Assembly: GCA_023935145.1 (NCBI GenBank)
Contig: CM043699.1
Span: forward strand, 72,387,638 to 72,451,637
Direction of reading: 5' to 3'
Length of the DNA stretch: 64,000 nt
Origin: Bretschneidera sinensis
Taxonomy: Eukaryota; Streptophyta; Magnoliopsida; Brassicales; Akaniaceae
Numbering within the stretch: position 1 is the first letter of the stretch; every line of letters starts with the position of its first letter. Positions 11,561 through 21,803 of the stretch are shown piece after piece. The translations under genes were made by a program, and so were the position numbers. The notes under the pieces were generated by a model. It did no database searches and was not told where the DNA came from. It saw only the letters and a program-made list of their open reading frames with translations.

Positions 11561-12789
11561 TGTAGCTCGAGGTTTCAACCCAAGAGGGGGGGTGAATTGG
11601 GTTTTTAAAAACTTTTTGCGGAATTAATACAAGTTTATAAAAACTGATAGGCAACAAATACTAAATATAAGTAATGAGCTGTAAATAAAGAGTTTAAGGA
11701 AAGAGGATGCAAACACAGTTATAGTGGTTCGGTAATATCGGATTCGTTCCGACCCTACGTCCACTCTTTTTAAGGAACTCCTTGAAGTAATCCACTAAGA
11801 AAACTTAGTTGCACAACTTAGCCGGGTGTTGCACAAACCGTACACAAGCAAATTACAGGAATTGCTTAAACCGAACATTCCCCTTCCTTTCGGAAGTTTT
11901 CCCCTTCCTCTCGGAAGTAATCCCTTTACAAAGATGGTGTAAAGTAAAAGGTAGAGAGACAGCAAATGAAAGCTTATTACAACAGAAATGTCTCTCTTTC
12001 AAAGTAAAGCTTGAAGAAATGGCTCAACAAGATTATTTCAAAGCTTTTTGTGTTTCAAGAGTATAAAAACTTGATTATGTGAGATCAACTCTTTTTGAAT
12101 ATCTTCAGCTTGTTATTGAATGCTTAATTGAATGGGTTTATATAGCAATCAATTAATATGGCCGTTTAGGACTTTAATTTGAAAAAGATTTACTTTAAAA
12201 CGTTCAGATTTGGAGTCCAACGGTCATATTTTTGAACTACAAGTCGACTGCGTCGAGATACCAGTCGACTGGCTTCACTTGAAAAATACTTATTTTCAGA
12301 CCTTCTGGGTATCCAGTCGACTGGTATATATCATCCAGTCGACTGGGGACTTTCTGTCCATTTTACCAGTCGACTGGAAACTTACTGGTCAGAGTACCAG
12401 TCGACTAGGTTGTTTCATCCAGTCGACTGGGTACCTTCTGACCTATATACCAGTCGACTGGTATATGTACCCAGTCGACTGGGTTGCCTTCCAACCCAGT
12501 TTTTCTTCTGTTTTTCATTAAAAACATTTAAAAATAATGGTTTTAGAAAAACCTTTTGTGTTCGAGCCATTGAACAAGCTAATACAATGTATGAGTGAGA
12601 CTTACATTGGTTCTAAACTTTAAGACCTATACTAGATCTTCAGTCTTCACTTGATACTTGATTTGGTTCGAGTTTTTGCACTTTGTTCCTTGGTTGAATG
12701 TGTTTGATCCTTAATACAACTTATTTTAAACTTGTTAGTTAAATAATAGTTGTGTTTTGCCATCATTAAAACACGGGCGAGGGTCAACA
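11561..12789 (-). mobile_element. 3' LTR of the SIRE-like element
   Basis: 1,229 bp, plus-strand ends TGTAGCTCGAGG...GAGGGTCAACA. The minus-strand TATA box (TATATAAA, 12137-12144) lies about 100 bp downstream of a CCAGTCGACTGG array. It is 21 bp shorter than the 5' LTR because one palindrome-plus-spacer unit is missing near 12366-12397. Confidence 0.93.
12242..12482. repeat. CCAGTCGACTGG palindrome array in the 3' LTR
   Basis: Nine copies, exact or with one or two changes, starting near 12241, 12261, 12313, 12335, 12366, 12397, 12419, 12450 and 12471. Spacing from start to start runs from 20 to 52 bp. The core GTCGAC is intact in all. Confidence 0.97.
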
Positions 12790-12803
12790 ATCTCCCTCTT
12801 TTT
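12790..12803 (-). other. Polypurine tract of the SIRE-like element
   Basis: Minus strand AAAAAGAGGGAGAT directly before the TGTTGACC start of the LTR. It confirms the minus orientation. Confidence 0.9.
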
Positions 12804-13509
12804 GATGATGACAAAACTAATAATGTAAAAACAGTTTTAAAAACTAAGTGTTAGGATTTTACAAAAATTTGGACAGAGTCTCCTTTGTTTTTCGAGTAAA
12901 ACCACCCTGTAAACAAACAAACACAGTTTATATTTCTTTCAACCAATCCAAAATCAAACTTAACCAATCAATAAACATTTTAACAAAGTTATGGAGCAAA
13001 GCTCCCCCTAAATCTATGCATTGGTTGCGTTTACTTAGATTTTCTGGTTTTTCTCATTTTTCTCCCCCGTTTTGACAACAGCAACCAAATGGGGCATAAC
13101 ATAAAAAATAAGCTACTTATCCAATACAATCAAATAGAGTATAAGAAAACAAAGTTGTACGCGAAGATTTGGCTTCATTCGAATTTCTGAAGCCTTCCCG
13201 GGAAGAACCGGAAGTTTTCAAGCGTATAATCATTTTATAGCAGTTTTAGTGACTAAACAGAGTTTTAAAACAGTGCTAACATATCACAAATAGCGTAAAT
13301 GAATGCAATAAATATGGCTAATAGTAATATATCATCATAGAGAAAAAGTCAATACAATCAGGGCTTCACAGAGCCATAACTAAGAAAAAAAAATAGTACA
13401 TGAGATGTCCGTGCTATGTGATAAGAACTGGAAAACCGCTAAGTACAAACAAAAGATAGAGACTCAAGGTGCGGGAGAGTCCGAGCTGTCACGAAGAAGT
13501 TCCCTAATC

Positions 13510-14721
13510 TCAGCTAGGGGAACCCTCGGTGTGCTCTCGATGTAACTCGAAGTCGTCCCGTAGGTGGTCTATGGAGGAGCTCAGTCTCTGGTAATCAGAC
13601 TGTATACACTGAAAACCGGACTCCATCGTCATCTGGAGACTCGTGATAGCTCGTAGGATGTCACCGTAACCAGTCTGACCAGTACTCGAGTCACCAATGG
13701 GAGGTGCTCGGGTATCCGTCTCCATCTCAGCAGCCGTATCAGCATCCTCATCACTGTCGCTCGCATCCTCTCGGATCCTTAGGCGCTTTCCGGCCTTCGG
13801 ATAGAGGAACCCTTCACGAAAAGTACATCCCATCTTCTTCAGAGATGAGATGTTGATGATGTCCATCAATCCGATATCCTGAGCCTCGGAGGCAGGCAAA
13901 GGTACCCGGAAGTGCTGGAGGATGAGTGTAATGAGCATCCCATAAGGAAGACACCCGGAGTCATTTGCTTCGCCGTTTATCATGTTGGCGAGCAGCAGAG
14001 GATATATATTGAAGTGGTACCCAGATTTTATGCACCAAATCAATACCGTATCTATTTTAGATAGATACCCTCGACTCCCGAGTCTCGGGTGGATGGTCCA
14101 ACTGACAATCAACTGAAACATCTTTGAGTCGAGGGGCAAGTCACTACATATATGAAATGTAGTGGGTCTGTACACATAGTTAGGGTCGCCCCTGACTATC
14201 CGACAGGCCTCCTCAACTTCAAAGTTGTCTGGCCATCCATCCAGACTTCATTGAACCCCCCTTATAGGGATTCTCAGAATGCTCATCAAGAGGTCAGTGT
14301 TGACCTCAAACTCCACACCACTAACTCTGGTTCTGAATCTCAGAGCCATAGGACTGGGTTTCACCAAGTTCGCATAGAACTGGTGAATCAGTCGCGGGTA
14401 ATATTTTTCATGAATTCTGACCAGTGGGGTCAGATTTATTGCCTCAAAGGTTGGCAAAATATCGAAATTACCATGGCGAATAGAGTCAAAATCAATGACT
14501 CTACCCGTCATGATTTTCTTGTGACGGATTATAGAATTATACCTCGTATGAGCCGTTGGGCTGTAAAACAGAGTCTGTTCCAACTCTGTTCTGGGCTCCT
14601 TGCTAGATGAGCCTGCTGCTCCCTTCCCTTTTAACTCCGAAGCCGAAGGTTTTGAAGACCTTGGCTTTTTCGGCGCATTAGGTCCACTCGTTGTGAGTTT
14701 TATACGGATTTTGTCACTCAT
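13510..14721 (-). pseudogene. Extra ORF downstream of pol, plant 'putative transposon protein' type
   Basis: About 403 codons in one frame, broken by a single TGA at 14248-14250 (consistent with CGA to TGA). It lies between pol and the 3' LTR in the place where SIRE1 has its envelope-like gene. The N-terminus is basic and Ser/Pro/Lys-rich. The middle has RIHEKYYPRLIHQFYANLV and, later, FQLIVSWTIHPRLGSR and YPLLLANMIN followed by LPYGMLITLILQHF. The C-terminus has an acidic DASDSDEDAD run and a helical tail. The order recalls the widespread plant 'putative plant transposon protein' domain (Transposase_32-like), named from memory of the family style and not searched. No signal peptide or membrane segment is visible, so it is not an obvious envelope. 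Its own palindrome array and TATA box lie upstream. Confidence 0.75.
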
Positions 14722-14932
14722 TTTGGAAAAATCTGGAGTTTTTGGAAAAAAATGATTTTTGTAAAAATGAGAGATTTTAACCGTAGAAAGTTAAAAATCT
14801 CTTTAGGAATGAGTAGATCGGTGTGTTTAGAAGGGATTTGGATGGTTTTTGGATCAAAATGATGAATTTTTCTAGAGAGAGAAAGCTTGGGCTCTTTGAA
14901 AATGGCGTAAAAATGGCAAAAATGAACAGTCC

Positions 14933-14940
14933 CTTTTATA
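14933..14940 (-). promoter_or_regulatory. Candidate internal TATA box upstream of the extra ORF
   Basis: Minus strand CTATAAAAGGG, about 210 nt upstream of the ATG at 14721 and 12 bp downstream of the nearest palindrome. The order palindromes, TATA, ORF repeats the LTR layout and suggests a separate promoter for the extra ORF. This is inference from layout. Confidence 0.6.
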
Positions 14941-14951
14941 GAATCGCGATA

Positions 14952-15223
14952 CCAGTCGACTGGGTCCCTTTGAAAAGATGAACAGTTTCTTTACCAGTCG
15001 ACTGGGTAAACTGGCAATTAGTTACCAGTCGATTGGACTATCTTTACTAGTCTACTAGAGGACAAGGGATTTTCAAAAAATTGGCTCCAAACAGGATTTG
15101 ATCTTATAGACGACTGGAGAAGACTTACCAGTCGTCTGAAATATTTGGCAAAGAATTACCAGTCGACTGGAAGATCAGGCAGAGACTTACCAGTCGACTG
15201 GGTCACATGTACCAGTCGACTGG
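14952..15223. repeat. CCAGTCGACTGG palindrome array between pol and the extra ORF
   Basis: About nine copies, several exact (14952, 14993, 15159, 15190, 15212) and others degenerate (15024, 15048, 15108, 15128). Nothing else in the flanking sequence resembles the LTR arrays, so the words are shared but not simply a pasted LTR piece. Confidence 0.95.
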
Positions 15224-15364
15224 ACCCTTAGTAAAATTTCCAGTCTTGAATTTTTTTGCACGAATTTGTTTATCTATGACATTTGTGAGTGAGGGAAATA
15301 ATTAAACAATGATTAATATTCTTTCACTCAATGTCAACCATGCAAATGATGAAATGAGATGCAA

Positions 15365-18300
15365 TCAAACATTCAGTTTATCAAAATCAAGCAATCCCAT
15401 CAACATTCTAATCTTACAAAAACTAGCTTCACTTAAGGGTTTTGTAAGAATATTAGCTATTTGATCTTCTGAAGGAATGAATTCTAATCTTATATCACCT
15501 TTTTGAGCATGGTCTCTTAGGAAATGATGTCTAATCTCTATATGTTTGGTTCTAGAATGCTGAATAGGATTTTTGGTTAGGTTGATGGCACTAGTATTAT
15601 CACAAAATATAGGAATATTTTTTAGACTCATGCCATAGTCTTCTAGTTGTTGTTACATCCATAATACTTGGGCACAACAACTGCCAGCTGCTACATATTC
15701 CGCCTCAGCGGTTGATAGTGCAACGGAATTCTGTTTCTTGGAGAACCAAGAAGTTAACATAGCACCTAAGAATTGGCATGTTCCACTTGTGCTATTTCTA
15801 TCTAACCTACATCCAGCAAAATCAGCATCCGAATATCCTACTAGCTCAAAAGATGATTCTCTAGAGTACCATAATCCTATGGTCTGGGTCCCTTGTAGAT
15901 ATCTAAGGATTCTTTTTACTGCAACTACATGTGATTCCTTAGGATTAGACTGAAATCTAGCACACATGCATACACTGAACATTATATCAGGTCTACTTGC
16001 AGTCAAATAAAGTAAAGCACCTATCATGCTTCTATAATATTTTGAATCTACAGTTTTACCTCCTTCATCAAGATCAAGTTTAGTAGTTGTGCTCATAGGT
16101 GTTCCAATTGGCTTTGAGCTTTCCATCCCGAACCTCTTTAGTAGATCTTTGATGTACTTTTGTTGATTGATGAAGATACCTCCTTTTAGTTGCTTGATTT
16201 GCAGTCCAAGGAAGTAGGTAAGTTCTCCCATCATGCTCATTTCAAATTCACCTTGCATGCACTTTGCAAACTCTTGACACATAGATTCATTAGTAGCACC
16301 AAATATAATATCATCAACATATATTTGAACTATCAAAGTGTCATTTTTGTGAGTTTTTGTGAAGAGAGTTGTGTCTATTCTACCTCTTACAAAATCATTG
16401 TCAATCAAAAATTTACTTAATCTTTCATACCATGCTCTTGGAGCTTGCTTCAACCCATATAGAGCTTTAGAAAGCTTATAGACATGATTTGGAAGACTAG
16501 GATTTTCAAATCCAAGAGGTTGTTCAACATAAACCTCTTCTTCTATAAAGCCATTTAAAAAGGCACTTTTCACATCCATTTGAAATAGCTTGAATTTATT
16601 AAAGCATGCAAAGGCTAATAACATTCGAATAGCTTCTAATCTAGCTACAGGAGCATAGGTTTCATCAAAATCTATTCCTTCCTCTTGGTTATATCCCTTA
16701 GCAACTAATCTAGCCTTATTTCTAGTTACTATACCATTTTCATCCATTTTATTTCTATATACCCATTTAGTTCCAATAATTGAATGATCTTTAGGTCTTG
16801 GAACTAGTTTCCAAACATTGTTTCTCTCAAATTGATTTATCTCTTCCTGCATTGCAATTATCCAATCATTATCTTTTTCAGCTTCTATAAATGTCTTAGG
16901 TTCTACTTGAGACAAATAAGCTACAAAATTGCAAATATTTCTAATGGAAGAGCGAGTTCCTACCCCTTGTGAAGGATCGCCAATTACTTGAGCAATTGGA
17001 TGATGATTTACATACCTCCAATCCTTGGGTAGCTTTTCCTCTTATTGACTTGAGGATGGTTGGTCCAAATTGGGAGTTTCCATCCCTTCATTTGTTTGAG
17101 GAGAACTCACTTTTGGGTCAACAATGGGAGTAGTAGTTTCCATTCTTGGAATAAAATCTGCATCATCTTTAAAGGAAACTTCTCCACTACTCATTGGGTT
17201 AGATTCATCGATAGTTACATGCACAGATTCTTCTACTACTAGAGTTCTCTTATTGAAAACTCTATAAGCCTTACTAGTAGTTGAATATCCTAAAAATATC
17301 CCTTCATCGGTCTTGGAATCAAATTTACCCAAGTTAGTTTTATTGTTATTTAAGATGAAGCACTTACTACCAAAAGCACGAAAATAGGAAATATTGGGTT
17401 TTCTCCCTTTCTATAGTTCATATGGAGTTTTATCAAGCAAAGACCTTATCAAAATTCTGTTTAAAATATAGCAAGAAGTATTCATGGCTTCAGCCCAAAA
17501 ATATTTTGGTAAATTATTTTCACAAAGCATCGTTCTTGAAAATTCTTCTAGAACTCTATTTTTCCTCTCAACAACTCCATTTTGTTGAAGAGTTCTAGGA
17601 GCTGAAAAGTTGTGATTAATTCCATTTTCATCACAAAATTTTGAAAAGCTTTGATTTTCAAATTCTTTGCCATGATCACTTCTTATGCTTAAAATACAAA
17701 TTCCTTTTTCATTTTGTACCTTTTTGCAAAACTTTTCAAATCCTTTAAAAGCTTCATCCTTATAAGCAATAAAAATAACAAAGGTATATCTTGAATAGTC
17801 ATCAACAATAACAAGAGTATATTGATGGCCACCTAGACTAATGGTACTAATTGGACCAAATAAGTCCATATGTAAAAGTTCTAAAGGTCTAGTAGTTGAG
17901 ACTACATTTTTTGCTTTAAAAGATATCCTAGTTTGTTTTCCCATTTGACAAGCATTGCAAATTTTGTCTTTTTCAAAATTGATTTTAGGAAGTCCAATAA
18001 CTAAATCTTTTCTTGAAACAATTTTTAGCAAATTCATGTTTACATGACCAAGTCTTCTATGCCATAGCCATAGATTTTCACTAAAAGCAGGAAAACATTT
18101 TTCATTATCAGAATGCAAGGATTTCAAATCAACTATATAGATATTTTCATGTCTATGGCCAATGAATTTGATCTTGTTGCTCTTGATGTCTATAATTAGA
18201 CAATGAGAGGTCTCAAATGTGACTTTGTATCCTTTGTCACATAATTGACTAATGCTAAGTAAATTTGGCTTAAGGCCTTGTACTAGCAATACATTATCTA

Positions 18301-18484
18301 AGGTTGAGAAATCATTACCGACTTTTCCATGCCCGATGATCTTTATTTTAGTATTGTCTCCAATGGTCAAAAGTCCACCATCTCTTAGAGTTAGCTCATT
18401 GAATACGCTTTTATCACCGGTCATATGCTTCGAGCAACCGCTATCAAGGTACCAACAGTTACCTTTCTCCTTGGTGTGAAGGCA
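15365..18484 (-). pseudogene. SIRE-like Copia pol: protease, integrase, reverse transcriptase, RNase H
   Basis: One frame on the minus strand with only three internal stops: TAG at 17408-17410 (in place of the W of YELWKGR), TAA near 17039, and TAA at 15650-15652. Protease active site WYLDSGCSKHMTG at about 18420-18460. Gag-pre-integrase and zinc-binding WHRRLGH with CNACQMGK at about 18050 and 17945. Integrase core with HMDLFGP, VDDYSRYT, RSDHGKEF and QQNGVVERKN. Reverse transcriptase from about 16915, with [11 protein letters not shown] and catalytic YVDD at about 16310-16321. RNase H with [18 protein letters not shown] and, after the last stop, FCDNTSAI and KHIEIRHHF, ending about 15365. 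Copia order (integrase before reverse transcriptase) is clear. Full-length but nonfunctional as read. Confidence 0.93.
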
Positions 18485-20498
18485 AATCTACATCACACAA
18501 GGATATACGATAGCACTTTTAGGTACCCAAAATTTCTTGGGTCCTTTGGGGTTAGTCCTTAAAAATATGGTTCCTTTTGGGACCCATACTTTCTTAACAT
18601 GAGGTGCTCTATGAACTAGTTGATGATGCACAGTCCTAACACGATAGTCATAGAAATTTCTAGGATGTCTTACATGTGAATTCCTATAATCCTTAGGATA
18701 ATAGTTCCTAGGATACATGTTTCTATAGTAAGGAGTATGAAAATCCATGTCATTTCTATAAAGAGTATGATGATGCATTCTAGGATACCCATGATGATAA
18801 TTCCTAGGATAAGCATGAGCAGAATGCATTCTTTGATTATACACATTGTTCCTAGAATAAGCATGATAATTATTTCTAAGATGTGTATGAGCATTTCTAG
18901 AATAAGCATACATATAAGCATGAGTATTTTTAGGATGCTTCAATTTAGTATGATCATTTAAGTTTCTAGACTTCCTAGCATTTATCGAGGGAGTGCTTTT
19001 AACAATGCTAGGAGCTTTTGAAGTAGAAGCTCCATCTACACAAGAGACTTTCATGAATAAGCTCTCTTTTGTTTTTTGTTTTCCCAATGGAAAATATCCA
19101 TCTACACTTAATCTTTGGGAAGAAAGCACTTCATCAAATTTTTCTTTACCAAGCATAAGTCTAGATATAGTGCTGTTTAATTTAGAAATTTTATTTTTCA
19201 AATTCTCATTTTCATCTTTAAGAAAATCTTGAGACAAATCGTACAGTAAGGATGATAATTTTTCTTTTTCTTCTCTAAGAATTATCATTTCTTTAGAAAT
19301 AGATGATACTTCTTTCTTAAGAACAGAATTTCTAGAATCAAATTTCTTTAATTCTTCATGCATTTCATTTATGACCTCTAGCAGTTCTTCACTACTAGTA
19401 ACAATATTATTTTTTGAAGAGGGAGAAGATGTTACCTCACTTTCATCATCGATTGCCATCAAACAAAGGTTGGCAATTTCCTCGTATCCGATTTCTTTGT
19501 CTGATGACTCATCTTCTTCGTCACCACTCCAGGTAGTTGCTACCATAGCTTTCTTCTTGAAGCCCTTGTATGGTTTGTTTAAAACCGGACAGTCAGCTTT
19601 TATATGTCCTGGCTTCTTGCAGTCATAGCACATAAGTGGTTCCCTTTTTGAGGTGTGATCCTTTGAGTAAGGTTTCTTGCTTTTCTTCAAGAACCTATGG
19701 AATCGTCTGGTGATTAAAGCCATTTCACCATCCTCTTCACTGCTCTCTGCTTCTTGTTCTAATTCTTTTTCTTTGTTGCTCGTAGAAGCTTTGAGAGCAA
19801 TTTGCTTTTTCTTCTTCTCATCATCATTGATGATGGGAGTCATTTCTTCCATCTCGTATGTCAATAATGACCCAAGCAGCGTCTCAACATCAAGCTTGTC
19901 AAGATTTTTGGCCTCCTGAATGGCTGTCCTCTTTGGTTTCTATTGTGGTGGCAGAGATCTTAAGATTTTTCTGATTAGTTCAACTTCCTCAATATTCTAG
20001 CCAAGCAATTTTAAACCATTTATAATAGTGGTGAATCGTGAGTGCATTTCAGAAATGGTTTCGTTAGGAGACATCTTAAAAGATTCATACTCAGAAATTA
20101 GTATGTAAATTTTATACTTTTTTACTTCACTTGTTCCTTCATATGTGACTTGTAATTTGTCCCATATTTCTTTAGCAGAAACACATGCAGATATTTCATT
20201 ATATTCAGAAATATCTAATGCACAATGTAGCATACTTGTTACTCTGCTATTGAGAGACATCGTTCTACAATCCTCGTCAGTAAACTCAGTTTTGAGTTTA
20301 GGCATTGTATGAAGAGTCTCTCCAATAACTATTTCTTTTTGAAGGAATTTTAGGTCCTTCTTCTATAATTCTCCATAGATTGTAATCTTGTCCTTCGACG
20401 AAGATTTTCATTCTATTTTTCCAATAGTTATAATTTGAGCCATTGAACAATGGTGGTCTAGTATAAGAGTGTCCCTCAGAGTAGCTATTTGCTGCCAT
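18485..20498 (-). pseudogene. SIRE-like Copia gag with zinc knuckle, coiled coil and His/Tyr/Asn-rich tail
   Basis: Starts MAANSYSEG at 20498 and gives the Copia gag core (RPPLFNGSNYNYWKNRM). It is frameshifted near 20300 and has stops near 19994 and 19937 (the latter where PPQW is expected). From 19864 it is open for 458 codons: zinc knuckle C-YD-C-KKPG-H-IKAD-C, an acidic linker, a long coiled coil with heptads around ISKEMIILREEKEKLSSL, then about 115 residues rich in His, Tyr, Asn and Arg with repeated YSRN/YPRN words (about 18590-18930), ending near GPKKFWVPKS. A single TAG at 18485-18487 separates it in frame from pol. It may be a decayed W codon or a read-through site. It is not in the CAR-YYA context I know for read-through. 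Confidence 0.9.
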
Positions 20499-20538
20499 TG
20501 GATCAACTCTAGGATTTTAAGTCTAATAAAGATAACGA

Positions 20539-20552
20539 GGCTCTGATACCAA
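20539..20552 (-). other. Primer-binding site of the SIRE-like element
   Basis: Minus strand TTGGTATCAGAGCC, tRNA-Met type, one or two bases after the LTR end at 20554. Intact. Confidence 0.92.
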
Positions 20553-20553
20553 T

Positions 20554-21803
20554 TGTAGCTTGAGGTTTCAACCCAAGAGGGGGGTGAATTGGGTTTTTAA
20601 AAACTTTTTGCGGAATTAATACAAGTTTTTAAAAACTGATAAGCAACAAATACTAAATACAAGTAATGAGCTGTAAATAAAGAGTTTAAGGAAAGAGGAT
20701 GCAAACACAGTTATAGTGGTTCGGCAATATCGGATTTGTTCCGACCCTACGTCCACTCTCTTCAAGGAACTCCTTGAAGTAATCCACTAAGAAAACTTAG
20801 TCGCACAACTTAGCCGGGTGTTGCACAAACCGTACACAAGCAAATTACAGGAATTGCTTAAACCGAACAATCCTCTTCCTTTCGGAAGTTTTCCCCTTCC
20901 TCTCGGAAGTAATCCCTTTACAAAGATGGTGTAAAGTAAAAGGTAGAGAGACAGCAAATGAAATCTTATTACAACAGAAATGTCTCTCTTTCAAAGTAAA
21001 GCTTGAAGAAATGGCTCAACAAGATTATTTCAAAGCTTTTTGTGTTTCAAGAGTATAAAAACTTGATTATGTGATATCAACTCTTTTTGAATATCTTCAG
21101 CTTGTTATTGAATGCTTAACTTAATGGGCTTATATAGCAATCAATTAATATGGCCGTTTAGGATTTTAATTTGAAAAAGATTTACTTTAAAACGTTCAGA
21201 TTTGGAGTCCAACGGTCATATTTTTGAACTATCAGTCGACTGGGTCGAGATACCAGTCGACTGGCTTCACTTGAAAAATACTCGTTTTCAGACCTTCTGG
21301 GTATCCAGTCGACTGGTATATATCATCCAGTCGACTGGGGACTTTCTGTCCATTTTACTAGTCGACTGGTTTGATTCATCCAGTCGACTGGAAACTTACT
21401 GGTCAGAGTACCAGTCGACTGGGTTGTTTCATCCAGTCGACTGGGTACCTTCTGACCTATATACCAGTCGACTAGTATATGTACCCAGTTGACTGGGTTG
21501 CCTTCCAACCCAGTTTTTCTTCTGTTTTTCATTAAAAACATTTAAAAATAATGGTTTTAGAAAAACTTTTTGTGTTCGAGCCATTGAACAAGCTAATACA
21601 ATGTATGAGTGAGACTTACATTGGTTCTAAACTTTAAGACCTATACTAGATCTTCAGTCTTCACTTGATACTTGATTTGGTTCGAGTTTTTGCACTTTGT
21701 TCCTCGGTTGAATGTGTTTGATCCTTAATACAACTTAGTTTAAACTTGTTAGTTAAATAACAGTTGTGTTTTGTCATCATTAAAATACGGGCGAGGGTCA
21801 ACA
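20554..21803 (-). mobile_element. 5' LTR of the SIRE-like element
   Basis: 1,250 bp, plus-strand ends TGTAGCTTGAGG...GAGGGTCAACA. On the minus strand: U3 with ten CCAGTCGACTGG words (21232-21497), then TATATAAG (21129-21136) about 96 bp further on, then leader and primer site. This is the element's main promoter by position. Confidence 0.93.
21232..21497. repeat. CCAGTCGACTGG palindrome array in the 5' LTR
   Basis: Ten copies, near 21232, 21253, 21305, 21327, 21358, 21380, 21411, 21433, 21464 and 21485. Relative to the 3' LTR there is one additional unit at 21358-21380, so the two LTRs differ by a palindrome-to-palindrome deletion or gain. Confidence 0.97.

Larger units (their letters stand above)
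11561..21803 (-). mobile_element. SIRE-like Copia retrotransposon with an extra 3' ORF
   Basis: 10,243 bp in minus orientation, inserted in the 3' LTR of the Athila-like element with a perfect duplication GTATT (11556-11560 and 21804-21808). On the minus strand: 5' LTR 20554-21803, Met primer site, gag 18485-20498, pol 15365-18484 (protease, integrase, reverse transcriptase, RNase H), a palindrome array with TATA box, an extra ORF 13510-14721, polypurine tract 12790-12803, 3' LTR 11561-12789. The LTRs are nearly identical apart from one roughly 21-bp indel, so it is the youngest of the nest. The long coiled-coil gag, GPKKFWVPKS motif, LTR length and 3' ORF fit the SIRE/Maximus lineage. Confidence 0.93.

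Noticed and set aside
12242..12482. Palindromic repeats with spacers, superficially CRISPR-like
   Set aside because: Repeats are only 12 bp, spacing irregular, spacers partly repeated between LTRs, and the DNA is plant.
12210..12521. 103-codon ORF, and its twin at 21202-21492, with repeated PVDW, QSTG and SRL words
   Set aside because: The words are the three reading frames of the CCAGTCGACTGG palindrome in an LTR; no gene.
18670..18961. Met/Ile-rich ORFs on both strands
   Set aside because: Shadows of the His/Tyr/Asn-rich gag tail in other frames.
11561..21803. The palindromes as integration hot spots
   Set aside because: None of the visible insertions in this window lies within a palindrome array.
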